Source: Pedobacter sp. Leaf216
Lineage (GTDB): Bacteria > Bacteroidota > Bacteroidia > Sphingobacteriales > Sphingobacteriaceae
DNA: 64,000 bases
Assembly: GCF_001421515.1 (NCBI RefSeq)
Contig: NZ_LMKM01000037.1
Location: forward strand, 1-64,000
Direction of reading: 5' to 3'
A model generated the notes under the pieces. It made no database searches. It worked only from the letters and a program-made list of their open reading frames with translations, and had not been told where the DNA came from. Shown piece after piece: positions 7,824 to 16,429 of this stretch (position 1 is the stretch's first letter; every line of letters starts with the position of its first letter). Made by a program: the position numbers and the translations under genes.

Positions 7824-9212
7824 TTACTTACCGAAAGATTTTAAAATATCATTACCAAAAGCAAACACCATTAAACAAATCAGGATTACAAAACCAACGA
7901 TTTGGGCCTTTTCCAACACTTTTTCGCTTACAGGCTTACGTTGTACCATTTCAATTAAAAGAAACACCACATGGCCCCCATCAAGCCCGGGTATAGGCAA
8001 TAAATTCATAAATGCCAATGCCATAGAAATTAATCCCGTTAGCGTCCAAAATTTAACCCAATCAAATGTACTTCCATATACTTTGGCAATTCCAATCGGA
8101 CTGCTGATATTACGGGCACTTAATTTCCCGGTAATCATTTTACCAATACCTTTTGCGTTATCTAAAAAAGTACTCCATGCCATATTTGCACCAACAGGGA
8201 GCGATTCGATAAAACCGAAATCCACGTGTGCAGTTTCAGGCATTTTTAAATTAGGGCCAATTCCAATTGTGCCATCTTTGCCTACTTTAAGATCGAATGT
8301 AATCGCTTTGCCTTTGCGCAAGGCATTAATGGTAATTGGTTTTAATTTATTTGTAGAAACTTCTTCTTTAAACTGGTCGAAAAAGGTAATCTGTTTGCCG
8401 TTAACCGATAAAATACTATCGCCGGGTTTAATGCCTGCAGCATAGGCCGGGTAAACTGGCTTTTCAAATTTCCGTCCAAATAGTTTATCAAAGAACGAAG
8501 GTTTATCAGCTTTCTCATCCGGTGCACTCACTTTATCTACACTTTCCATCCGATAACGCGGAGAAATAAAATTCTCTTTATCGTTTTTAGAAATCTTATT
8601 TAAAATGGTATCCGGAACGGAAATATAAAGTGTTTGATTACCTCTTAAAATGGTTAACTGCGCGCCATCAAATAAAACTTTACTTGATATCGCATCCTCA
8701 AAACGGATCAGTTTATTGCCATTAATCGCTAAAATTTTATCTCCGTTTTTTAAACCAATTTCTTTACCGATTGCGCCAACAGAAATACCATCATTTAATT
8801 TACTGTTAACTGTATAATTTTGTCCGATATTAAAAGTCAGCATCCAAAAGATAAAAATACCAACTATCACATTTACGATAATACCACCAAGCATCACGAT
8901 TAAGCGTTGCCAGGCCGGTTTTGAGCGGAATTCCCATGGTTGCGCAGGTTGAGCCATTTGCTCTGTATCCATACTTTCATCAATCATTCCGGCAATTTTC
9001 ACATAACCGCCAAGTGGTAACCATCCCACACCATATTCAACATCACCTTTTTTGAAACTGAAAAGTTTGAAACCCCAGGCATCAAAAAATAAATAAAACT
9101 TTTCTACTTTAATACCAAATGCCCTGGCTGCCAAGAAATGCCCTAATTCGTGTAATATTACCAATAAAGACAATCCGAGCAGCAGCTGCCCCGCCATAAT
9201 CAATCCATTCAT
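7824..9212 (-). CDS. rseP: RIP metalloprotease RseP (site-2 protease)
   Basis: This is a 462-residue inner-membrane zinc protease for regulated intramembrane proteolysis of anti-sigma factors and for signal-peptide clearance. The first helix carries HELGH (His21, Glu22, His25). The third metal ligand lies in NLLPIPGLDGGHV, with LDG at about 410-412. Two PDZ regions sit between, around SVGAIGKEIGLKNGDKILAI and AGIKPGDSILSVNG. There are four membrane segments and the length is normal. It is immediately downstream of dxr, an order common in bacteria. Confidence 0.95.
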   Translation of the reverse strand: MNGLIMAGQLLLGLSLLVILHELGHFLAARAFGIKVEKFYLFFDAWGFKLFSFKKGDVEYGVGWLPLGGYVKIAGMIDESMDTEQMAQPAQPWEFRSKPAWQRLIVMLGGIIVNVIVGIFIFWMLTFNIGQNYTVNSKLNDGISVGAIGKEIGLKNGDKILAINGNKLIRFEDAISSKVLFDGAQLTILRGNQTLYISVPDTILNKISKNDKENFISPRYRMESVDKVSAPDEKADKPSFFDKLFGRKFEKPVYPAYAAGIKPGDSILSVNGKQITFFDQFKEEVSTNKLKPITINALRKGKAITFDLKVGKDGTIGIGPNLKMPETAHVDFGFIESLPVGANMAWSTFLDNAKGIGKMITGKLSARNISSPIGIAKVYGSTFDWVKFWTLTGLISMALAFMNLLPIPGLDGGHVVFLLIEMVQRKPVSEKVLEKAQIVGFVILICLMVFAFGNDILKSFGK

Positions 9213-9241
9213 ATTTTCTTATAAAATTTTTATGTTAGATG

Positions 9242-10402
9242 TTAAACTATATTTTTTGTTACTAATTCGCCGGCTAAGATACGGCTATGTTTGTCAGTTT
9301 CTAAATAATCGCTCAATTGTGGTTTTTCCACGAAACTGATTTCAGCCATACACTGTTCAATAACTTCACTCATCTGCAGAAAACCGATCTTATCATTCAA
9401 AAATGCCGCTACAACAATTTCATTCGCCGCGTTTAAAATACAAGGCATGTTCCCCCCTTTTCGTAAAGAAGTAAATGCAAGTTCTAAATTCCTAAAGGTT
9501 TCCATGTCGGCTTTTTGAAAGCTAAAATTTGGGTAATCTAAGAAGTTAAAACGCTTAAAATCGTTTTTTAGCCTATCGGGATAATTTAAAGCATATTGAA
9601 TGGGCAGTTTCATATCCGGAACACCGAGTTGTGCTTTCATCGAACCATCGGTAAACTGCACAATAGAATGGATAATGGATTGTGGATGAACAATTACATC
9701 AATCTGATCTACATCAAGATCAAACAGCCATTTCGCCTCAATTACCTCTAAACCTTTGTTCATTAAAGAAGCAGAATCGATCGTGATTTTTGCTCCCATT
9801 ACCCAGTTGGGATGTTTTAACGCCTGCTCTTTTTTTACAGTTGATAAAAAATCTTTGCTTTTACCTAAAAATGGGCCTCCCGAAGCGGTAAGATAGATTT
9901 TTTCGATTTCATTCTGCGTTTCGCCAACCAAACACTGAAATATCGCCGAGTGTTCAGAATCTACAGGTAAAATTTTAACCTGATGCTCAACGGCCAGTTT
10001 CGTTATCAATTCTCCGGCTACCACTAAAGTTTCTTTGTTGGCAAGCGCAATATCTTTTCCTGCTTTTATGGCGGTAATGGTTGGCTCTAGCCCTACTGAT
10101 CCCATTAAAGCGGTTAATACCACATCGCTTTCCTGGTAGGCAGCAACTTCGGATAAAGCAGCTTCGCCAGCCAAAACTTTAATATTTAGCGCAGATAAGG
10201 CATTTTTTACTTCAATATATTTGCTTTCATCACAGATTACCACAACATCGGGTTTAAATTCCAATGCCTGTTTTATCAGTAATTCCGAATTCTTTAATGC
10301 AGATAATACCGTTACTTTAAAAACTGTAGGGTGGTCTCTAACAACTTCAAGTGCTTGCGTACCTATGCTGCCTGTAGAACCAAGTATTGTTATTCTTTTC
10401 AA
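9242..10402 (-). CDS. dxr: 1-deoxy-D-xylulose 5-phosphate reductoisomerase
   Basis: This enzyme converts DXP to 2-C-methyl-D-erythritol 4-phosphate with NADPH, the committed step of the MEP isoprenoid pathway. The N terminus ITILGSTGSIGTQAL is the dinucleotide-binding loop. The central VDSEHSAIFQ segment and ASGGPF are active-site signatures, and HPNWVMGAKITIDSASLMNK is the conserved substrate and metal region. At 386 residues it has the normal length. It lies 29 bp upstream of rseP on the same strand and is probably co-transcribed. Confidence 0.97.
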   Translation of the reverse strand: MKRITILGSTGSIGTQALEVVRDHPTVFKVTVLSALKNSELLIKQALEFKPDVVVICDESKYIEVKNALSALNIKVLAGEAALSEVAAYQESDVVLTALMGSVGLEPTITAIKAGKDIALANKETLVVAGELITKLAVEHQVKILPVDSEHSAIFQCLVGETQNEIEKIYLTASGGPFLGKSKDFLSTVKKEQALKHPNWVMGAKITIDSASLMNKGLEVIEAKWLFDLDVDQIDVIVHPQSIIHSIVQFTDGSMKAQLGVPDMKLPIQYALNYPDRLKNDFKRFNFLDYPNFSFQKADMETFRNLELAFTSLRKGGNMPCILNAANEIVVAAFLNDKIGFLQMSEVIEQCMAEISFVEKPQLSDYLETDKHSRILAGELVTKNIV

Positions 10403-10492
10403 ATTCTTTTAATATCATGATGCTTAAGTTTAATTAAGCATTTTATCTAATTTTTTTGTTTTCCACTTGCCCCTATCCTTCTCGCTGTACTT

Positions 10493-10532
10493 CGTCATTG
10501 CGAAGCTGAACTTGAGCGCGCTGAAGCAATCT
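10493..10532. repeat. REP-like palindromic fragment
   Basis: CGTCATTGCGAA and GAAGCAATCT flank a short degenerate centre. The same words occur in the complete inverted repeat at 19848-19953, so this is a decayed member of that family. The rest of the 232-bp gap between the GH3 gene and dxr shows nothing else. Confidence 0.55.
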
Positions 10533-10634
10533 GATTTGTTTAATAAGATCGCTACATCTCATTGCCATGGTTCTTGTTTCCAGTAATCATTTTTCTCATT
10601 TCGTTTCGTGAAGATACGAATCGAGTAAGATTAA

Positions 10635-12182
10635 TTAAACAATATACTTCTCCAACCCGTCTGCCAGTTTCCGATCGTTACTTAAACGCGGCACTTTATT
10701 TTGTCCGCCTAGTTTCCCCTCACTTTTCATGTAATTTACAAAAGCATCTTTTTGCAAAGTACGTATAATCAATGGCTGTAGGATGTTTCCTTCAATCAGG
10801 TCAAAGTAATAAATATTTTTCTTTTGCAAAGCCTCATCAACTTTTTTGCTAAACGCAAGCATATCTTTTGGTGCAGACGAAAACTCTATAAACCACTCAT
10901 GATAAGGAAGTTGCCCAGATGCTGGATTAACCTGAGGCGCAACTGTAAATTCTGTAATTTCTACCTGCTCCTGGTTTGCAACACTCAAAATTGCCTGCTC
11001 AACCTCCTCGCCAATTACATGTTCGCCAAAGGCTGAAATAAAGTGTTTTATCCGGCCAGTTACTACAATTTTATAAGGATTTTTCGAAACAAACTTCACT
11101 GTATCGCCAATGCTGTAGCCCCATAAACCTGCATTGGTATTTAAAATCAATGCGTAATTGATAGCTAATTCTACTTCTCCAAGCGATAATCTTGTCGGGT
11201 TATCATTATAATATTCATCGGCAGGCACAAACTCATAAAAAATACCTGCATCAGCCAACAAGAGTAAGCCTTTATCTTTCTGCGAATCCTGATAAGCAAT
11301 AAATCCTTCAGATGCTGGATAAGTTTCTATCGCATTTATCTTTTTGCCGATACTTTGCTCAATTTTAGCACGGTAAGGCTCAAAATTTACCCCACCATAT
11401 ATAAAAAGACTAAAATTCTTAAATATTTCGCCAATTTTCTTTCCACCGGATTTTTCTGAAAGTTTGTCAAAATACATTTGTACCCAGGGTGGAATCCCCG
11501 AAATCAAGGTCATATTTTCATTGAGGGTTTCCTCCACAATGGCATCAACTTTTTGTTCCCAATCTTCAATTGTATTGGTTTCGTAAGAAGGTAATCGGTT
11601 TTTTTGCAGGTAAGCGGGCACATGGTGGGCTACAATTCCTGATAAACGGCCTACATTAATTCCATTTTTTACAGTTAAAACCGGGCTTCCTTGTAAGAAA
11701 ATCATTTTTCCGTTTACAAAATCGGCTTTGCCAGTTTCATGAATATAGGTTAGTATGGCATTACGGGCAGCTTTGATGTGTTCAGGCATCGATTCTTTCG
11801 AAAGCGGAATATATTTTACACCAGATGTGGTGCCTGATGTTTTTGCAAAATAAAGTGGTTTCCCTTTCCATAGTACATCCGGTTCTCCTGCCACCACACG
11901 ATCTACGTAAGGCTTTAGTCCTTCATAATCCTGAACAGGAACATATTTTTTAAAATCATCATAGGTTTTGACATCGGAAAAATGATGATCTTTCCCAAAC
12001 GCTGTATGTCTGGCCTCCTCAATAAGCTTTTTCAGGATCTTATTTTGAGCATTAACGGCATTATGCTTCCATTTGTTAATCTGCCAAACTGCAAATGCCG
12101 CAAAGGGCTTACTTAATGCTGCTTTAAGCCCCCACCCCGCTGAAGGGGACTTTTCCTTTCTATGGTTCTGTTCTTTTTCCAT
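10635..12182 (-). CDS. GH3-type acyl-adenylating enzyme
   Basis: This 515-residue protein belongs to the GH3 auxin-responsive promoter family, ANL-superfamily ligases that adenylate acids and transfer them to amino acids or other acceptors. The signatures are YFAKTSGTTSGVKYIPLS (ATP-binding loop), ETYPASEGFIAYQDS and VTGRIKHFISAFGEHV. Its bacterial substrate is unknown. The first residues are odd. MEKEQNHRKE leads into KSPSAGWGLK, which is encoded by a GC-rich palindromic arm, and the native start probably corresponded to GLKAALSKPF. The start codon and first 17 residues therefore appear to come from an inserted repeat element. Confidence 0.88.
   Translation of the reverse strand: MEKEQNHRKEKSPSAGWGLKAALSKPFAAFAVWQINKWKHNAVNAQNKILKKLIEEARHTAFGKDHHFSDVKTYDDFKKYVPVQDYEGLKPYVDRVVAGEPDVLWKGKPLYFAKTSGTTSGVKYIPLSKESMPEHIKAARNAILTYIHETGKADFVNGKMIFLQGSPVLTVKNGINVGRLSGIVAHHVPAYLQKNRLPSYETNTIEDWEQKVDAIVEETLNENMTLISGIPPWVQMYFDKLSEKSGGKKIGEIFKNFSLFIYGGVNFEPYRAKIEQSIGKKINAIETYPASEGFIAYQDSQKDKGLLLLADAGIFYEFVPADEYYNDNPTRLSLGEVELAINYALILNTNAGLWGYSIGDTVKFVSKNPYKIVVTGRIKHFISAFGEHVIGEEVEQAILSVANQEQVEITEFTVAPQVNPASGQLPYHEWFIEFSSAPKDMLAFSKKVDEALQKKNIYYFDLIEGNILQPLIIRTLQKDAFVNYMKSEGKLGGQNKVPRLSNDRKLADGLEKYIV
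12125..12152. repeat. GC-rich palindromic arm translated inside the GH3 N terminus
   Basis: In the gene-sense direction it reads GTCCCC-TTCA-GCGGGG-T-GGGGGC and encodes SPSAGWG. It is the downstream arm of the pair with 12202-12227 and is homologous to the arms at 28698 and 29584. Confidence 0.75.
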
Positions 12183-12201
12183 AAATTTTTAATCTGATTT
12201 T

Positions 12202-12227
12202 CGCCCCCTTCAGGGTTTAGGGGGTTA
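12202..12227. repeat. GC-rich palindromic arm abutting a stop codon
   Basis: In the gene-sense direction it starts TAACCCCCTAAACCC and continues TGAAGGGGGC. The first three bases are the stop codon of the gene whose coding region ends at 12225. It is the inverted partner of 12125-12152, with about 50 bp between them, including the GH3 start codon. Confidence 0.75.
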
Positions 12228-13013
12228 AACGATATTATGCAAAATATCCGGATGCTCATCGCCTTTATACTCACCCGAAATTTTACGGTATGCAACCGTT
12301 AAAGCTACACTGGAAAGCGGAACAATGATAAATGAACTTAAAATATTTACAATGAAAGCAACAAGCGGCCATTGCAGGTAGTTTAGCAATAGATAAATTA
12401 AATATCCTCCACCTAAAACAACCAATAACAATAAAATTTTAGTGAAATTTCCTTTGGTAGTAGCTAAACTCAATTTAATCGAATCAAATGGTGTTGCACC
12501 TTTATCGATGATAAAAAACGGGAAAAATGAAATTCTTAACCAAGTAATAAAAATAGCTATGATACCAACCGAAATGGCTACATTTTTTACAATAGCAACA
12601 TTAATTCCTGTATAAATAAATGGAAAAGCTACAAGTATAACCACCAGGTAAACACCAAGGATGCAACCTACAAAATAAAGAGTGGCTACTAAAAATCTAA
12701 TAATTTGTTGCCTCGTTGGAAGTGTATCTACAATTTTTACATCGTTTTCTTCATCATCCATTAAATGGAAAATATATTTAAACAGCGAAAGGTTGATGGT
12801 AAAATAAAGCAGTACAAAAATAATTACCATAATAACGCTCAGCGCTTTGCTTACGTCCTTTATAAAAAAGGCCATTAAACTTGATGCACTTGCCGTAATA
12901 AACATTAAAAAACATAGCGTAGCAATCGAGAAATAGTGTTTTTTGGTAATGCTCCATGCCTTTTGCATTACATCATTAACGGCGAACGTACTTTCTTTTA
13001 GATAATTGATCAT
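12225..13013 (-). CDS. Polytopic membrane protein of unknown function
   Basis: The protein has 262 residues and about six predicted transmembrane helices. The first follows a short cytoplasmic segment containing DVMQKAWSITKKHY, and the last is followed by AYRKISGEYKGDEHP. The organisation (a long amphipathic start, paired helices and a central hydrophilic ENDVKIVDTLPTRQQ loop) recalls DUF975/YciC-like membrane proteins, but no motif decides. Its ATG overlaps the stop of the glycosyltransferase upstream as ATGA, so the two are translationally coupled and may act in the same surface-glycan process. Confidence 0.7.
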   Translation of the reverse strand: MINYLKESTFAVNDVMQKAWSITKKHYFSIATLCFLMFITASASSLMAFFIKDVSKALSVIMVIIFVLLYFTINLSLFKYIFHLMDDEENDVKIVDTLPTRQQIIRFLVATLYFVGCILGVYLVVILVAFPFIYTGINVAIVKNVAISVGIIAIFITWLRISFFPFFIIDKGATPFDSIKLSLATTKGNFTKILLLLVVLGGGYLIYLLLNYLQWPLVAFIVNILSSFIIVPLSSVALTVAYRKISGEYKGDEHPDILHNIV

Positions 13014-13978
13014 TGTTGTTTAAATACCACTCGTTTAAATAAATCCTGTATAAATCCTAAACCATAAGCGGTTAATTGGATAAATGAAGATATAATGCTC
13101 AAAAATGCAACTTTTAAAGATTTATTTACAGACCATGAATGAAAAAATATCAACATAAAGTAAATCAATAAGAAGAAGTTACAAACATATGCCAGCGGTG
13201 GATAAATAAAATTACACAAAATAGTGAAACCAAAGCCTAAAGTAAATAATGCTGGAAAAAAGTGTACAAGCTTTAATTCTTTTGGAAAATGTTTATAAAT
13301 ATTAATTCTTGCCCTTCCAAAAAAGTGTAATTGCGTATAAAACTGGCTAAAACTTGTCCTACGTTTATGATAAACCTTTGCCTCTGGAATCAGGCCGATT
13401 TTAAATCCGTTTTCATGAATCCGGATGCTGTACTCAATATCCTCACCCAATCGGGTTAATATAAAACCACCTACCTTTTCCCAAGCCTGGCGGGATACAC
13501 CCATGTTAAAACTACGGGGGTGAAATTGCCCTACATGCTGCTTGTTACCGCGGATACCACCAGTGGTGAAAGGTGATGTCATGGCGTAACTGATTGCTTT
13601 TTGCACAGGAGTAAAACTATCATGCGCAGCATCCGGGCCACCATAAGCATCTAAATGATGCTCGTATAAATAATTTTTAACCGTTTCGAGGTAATTTGAA
13701 GGGATTAAACAATCCGAATCGAAAATTACAAAGTAATCACCTGTGGCCCGTTCAAAACCAAAATTACGTGCGAAACCTTGTCCGGCGTTTTCCTTAAAAT
13801 AATATTTAATATCCAGTTTATCAGCATAAGAGGCTACAATTGCCTTCGCATCGTTTTTGGAACCATCTTCAATAACCAGCACTTCAAACTGCAAATAAGT
13901 TTGTTTAGTTAAGGTATTTAATAACTCGTCTATTTCTTGTGGACGATTATAAAGGGGAATAATGATGGAGAAAAACAT
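13010..13978 (-). CDS. Glycosyltransferase family 2, membrane anchored
   Basis: This 322-residue GT-A fold enzyme starts FSIIIPLYNRPQEI, with VIEDGSKND for nucleotide binding, VIFDSDCLIP as the DxD metal site near residue 92 and LGEDIEYSIR as the catalytic ED region. Two to three hydrophobic helices at the C terminus (about 235-305) anchor it to the inner membrane. It probably transfers a sugar onto a lipid or polysaccharide acceptor, with unknown substrate. It forms a coupled pair with the membrane protein downstream and follows another GT2 gene. Confidence 0.9.
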   Translation of the reverse strand: MFFSIIIPLYNRPQEIDELLNTLTKQTYLQFEVLVIEDGSKNDAKAIVASYADKLDIKYYFKENAGQGFARNFGFERATGDYFVIFDSDCLIPSNYLETVKNYLYEHHLDAYGGPDAAHDSFTPVQKAISYAMTSPFTTGGIRGNKQHVGQFHPRSFNMGVSRQAWEKVGGFILTRLGEDIEYSIRIHENGFKIGLIPEAKVYHKRRTSFSQFYTQLHFFGRARINIYKHFPKELKLVHFFPALFTLGFGFTILCNFIYPPLAYVCNFFLLIYFMLIFFHSWSVNKSLKVAFLSIISSFIQLTAYGLGFIQDLFKRVVFKQQ

Positions 13979-13984
13979 GTCTTT

Positions 13985-14048
13985 AAGCTGAAAGCTAAAA
14001 GACTAAAGACCAAAGCGCTTTATGCTTTAAGCTTTAGTCTTTCAGCTT
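13985..14048. repeat. Intergenic palindromic repeat between two glycosyltransferase genes
   Basis: AAGCTGAAAG plus AGACTAAAG on the left matches CTTTAGTCTTTCAGCTT on the right as an inverted repeat with one five-base interruption. An inner AAAGC/GCTTT hairpin lies between them. A related half-copy (TAGTCTTTAAGCTTTC) lies near 35412. It may serve as a terminator. Confidence 0.65.
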
Positions 14049-14997
14049 ATTTAATTTCTTTTTCTATTAAATACTGGTTTCTTTCTGGTGCGTTGCGTGA
14101 TAATAGCTCGGCGATAAAACCAGCTAAAAACATCTGCGATCCTACAACAATGGCAACCAGTGACAAATAAAACAAAGGCTGATCGGTTACATCACGATAA
14201 GGTAAGCCTTTCCAGATTAAAATTTGTTTTTCTATAAGTACGTAAAGCGACATTACAATTCCTAAAAAGAAACTCAATACGCCCAAAGAGCCGAAAAAGT
14301 GCATTGGCCGCTTACCGAATTTACCAACAAAAAATATGGAAAGTAAATCTAAAAAGCCATTGATAAACCTGCTGAAACCGAATTTTGTTGTGCCATATTT
14401 ACGGGCTCGGTGTTCTACCACCTGCTCTGATATTTTACTGAATCCTGCCCATTTGGCTATTACCGGAATATAACGGTGCATTTCGCCATATACTTCTATG
14501 GTTTTGATAACATCGCTTCGGTAAGCCTTTAACCCACAATTAAAATCATTCAGCTCAATGCCACTCATTTTGCGGGTAGCTGCATTAAATAATTTCGTAG
14601 GGATTGTTTTCGTAATCGGATCGTAACGTTTCTTTTTCCAACCGGATATAATATCGAGTTTTTCTTCTCTAATCCTTCGGTATAATTCAGGAATTTCATC
14701 CGGACTATCCTGTAAATCAGCATCCATGGTAATTACCACATCGCCCTGTGTAGCCTCAAAACCTACATTTAGTGCTGCAGATTTACCGTAATTACGCCTA
14801 AATTTAATGCCTTTTATGGCAGGATTTTGAAGCCTTAATTCTTCAATTACCTCCCAAGATCTATCGGTACTGCCATCATCAACCAAAATAACCTCGTAAC
14901 TGAAGTTATTGTCTGTCATCACTTTATCAATCCAGGCCGTTAATTCTGGCAAAGATTCATCTTCATTAAATAAGGGTACTACAACTGATATATCCAT
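14047..14997 (-). CDS. Glycosyltransferase family 2, DPM1/GtrB/ArnC-like
   Basis: This 316-residue polyprenyl-phosphate glycosyltransferase-like protein starts DISVVVPLFNEDESLPEL, then has VILVDDGSTDRSW, VITMDADLQDSPDEIP (DxD, about 89-104) and a YRRIREEKLDIISGWKKKR loop. Two strong transmembrane helices near 235-260 and 275-300 are typical of enzymes that load a sugar onto undecaprenyl phosphate for transfer outside the cytoplasm. The length is normal. It is a separate transcription unit from the GT gene downstream, with a palindromic repeat between them. Confidence 0.92.
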   Translation of the reverse strand: MDISVVVPLFNEDESLPELTAWIDKVMTDNNFSYEVILVDDGSTDRSWEVIEELRLQNPAIKGIKFRRNYGKSAALNVGFEATQGDVVITMDADLQDSPDEIPELYRRIREEKLDIISGWKKKRYDPITKTIPTKLFNAATRKMSGIELNDFNCGLKAYRSDVIKTIEVYGEMHRYIPVIAKWAGFSKISEQVVEHRARKYGTTKFGFSRFINGFLDLLSIFFVGKFGKRPMHFFGSLGVLSFFLGIVMSLYVLIEKQILIWKGLPYRDVTDQPLFYLSLVAIVVGSQMFLAGFIAELLSRNAPERNQYLIEKEIK

Positions 14998-15009
14998 TTT
15001 TTAAGCATA

Positions 15010-15095
15010 AACCCCGCAAATTTAAAAAACATGCGAGGTTTGTTTAAATTAAAACGTGCAAATTTCATCAAATTAAATGATAAAACCTGCACGTT
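15010..15095 (-). terminator. Two hairpins downstream of the DUF4199 gene
   Basis: AACC-c-CGCA (15010-15018) pairs with TGCG-a-GGTT (15032-15040). AACGTGCA (15053-15060) pairs perfectly with TGCACGTT (15088-15095), and a TTTT tail follows on the minus strand. They separate two minus-strand genes. Confidence 0.55.
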
Positions 15096-15112
15096 CAAAA
15101 TTTATAAGGAAA

Positions 15113-15646
15113 TTAAACTCTATCTTTTTTTATTACTGCGGCAGTGATTAAGCTAATTACCAAACCAATCAGCGTATAGGTTATAGCAGATCCGAATGCA
15201 ATCATATAGATCATATATTTGCTCATCATATTTACCCCTTTAAGTGTCTGTTCGTTATCCCCTGCGGCTTTGATTTGAATATCCAAAATATTTTGTAACG
15301 CACCTTTATCTATAACGCCATAATAGAGCATCATTAATAAACCAATAAAAAGGCCTGAATACGCAGCTACTTTAAAACCGGCAGAAAATGCTCTACCGTA
15401 AGTTATAAAACCACCCAATTCATTTTTATGCTTGTTCTGAGCGTAGTAAATTGCCAAAATAAAAGTACCATACGACAGGATAACTGAAATTACTTTTTGC
15501 CAAATTGGTGTACCTTCTACCTGTGCACTTACACCAAGCAGGTTCATGATGAATATTAATGCTAAAGTGTAAAAGGCAAAAGCAATTGCTACTTGAAATG
15601 CCAATGCATTGGGTTTCTTTTCTTCCTGAAGTATCTGTTGTTCCAT
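15113..15646 (-). CDS. DUF4199 family membrane protein
   Basis: This 177-residue integral membrane protein has four predicted helices. It shows the DUF4199 pattern of a helix pair near the N terminus, GGFITYGRAFSAGFKVAAYSG at about 76-96, a long extracytoplasmic or coiled segment (NILDIQIKAAGDNEQTLKG) and a final helix before a KKDRV tail. The family is characteristic of Bacteroidota and functionally unassigned. It is often found beside GT2 genes of the DPM1 type, as here. Confidence 0.85.
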   Translation of the reverse strand: MEQQILQEEKKPNALAFQVAIAFAFYTLALIFIMNLLGVSAQVEGTPIWQKVISVILSYGTFILAIYYAQNKHKNELGGFITYGRAFSAGFKVAAYSGLFIGLLMMLYYGVIDKGALQNILDIQIKAAGDNEQTLKGVNMMSKYMIYMIAFGSAITYTLIGLVISLITAAVIKKDRV

Positions 15647-15658
15647 GATTAATTTAAT

Positions 15659-16327
15659 TTAGTTATTAATTGTTGTAATTAATATATAAGTAGCAGAATC
15701 GAATGATTTGTTACGGCTAAACTGAATTATTTCTTTAGTTGTTTCTGCACTACCTTCTACATCAAGGAAAAAAGCCATAAAAGGAACAAACAATTCTTGC
15801 ATTTCTTCGCTGATATTTAGCGTTGCTGCCGTTTTGCAAATTTCTTCCACACTGCTCTCGGCCAATTGCTGATTGCTGATCAGTTCTTCGTAAATCTCAA
15901 ATTCATCCTGAAACTCATCATCCTCCACCAACAAAAATTCTTTTAAGAAATCGCCCAATTCGGGATCTAAATCTTCGTCCTTGCATTCTTTAATATACAA
16001 CAGAAGGTTTAAGAGTTCTGTTCCCCTATCAATGGTCTCTTCTTCTATATTTGCCCATTCATCACTTTCCAGGTAATCTTCTTCCAGTTTCTGTACATCA
16101 CTGCTAAAGAAGTTTACCATTAATAAATCGAAAAATACTTCTCGTAGTTCTTCAAATTTATGATGCGCATCAAAAACGGCATCAAAAGCAGCCGCTTTAT
16201 CTAAAAAATTAACATCTAGCTCGAAAGCAGCCAATAATTCTGTCTCAAAACCTTCTACGTTGGTTGCCGAAACCTCAGCATATTTATTAATGGTTGCGCT
16301 CAGCGCTTTTTTTACTCTGTTATCCAT
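15659..16327 (-). CDS. Acidic helical protein of unknown function
   Basis: This 222-residue soluble, highly acidic protein has runs of Glu and Asp (VEDDEFQDEFEIYEEL) and is predicted almost all helical. There is no signal peptide, membrane helix or catalytic motif, and I do not recognise a family name. It is 13 bp upstream of the DUF4199 gene on the same strand, so the two probably form an operon. The order relative to the pyrC-like gene suggests an ordinary core location. Confidence 0.75.
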   Translation of the reverse strand: MDNRVKKALSATINKYAEVSATNVEGFETELLAAFELDVNFLDKAAAFDAVFDAHHKFEELREVFFDLLMVNFFSSDVQKLEEDYLESDEWANIEEETIDRGTELLNLLLYIKECKDEDLDPELGDFLKEFLLVEDDEFQDEFEIYEELISNQQLAESSVEEICKTAATLNISEEMQELFVPFMAFFLDVEGSAETTKEIIQFSRNKSFDSATYILITTINN

Positions 16328-16429
16328 GATTAAGATTTTTTGGATTTAAGGATTTTTTAATGTCAATAGTGGATCATGCAATATTTATTTCAGCAACTAT
16401 CCATGATAATGACAGCCAAATATTTTCAA

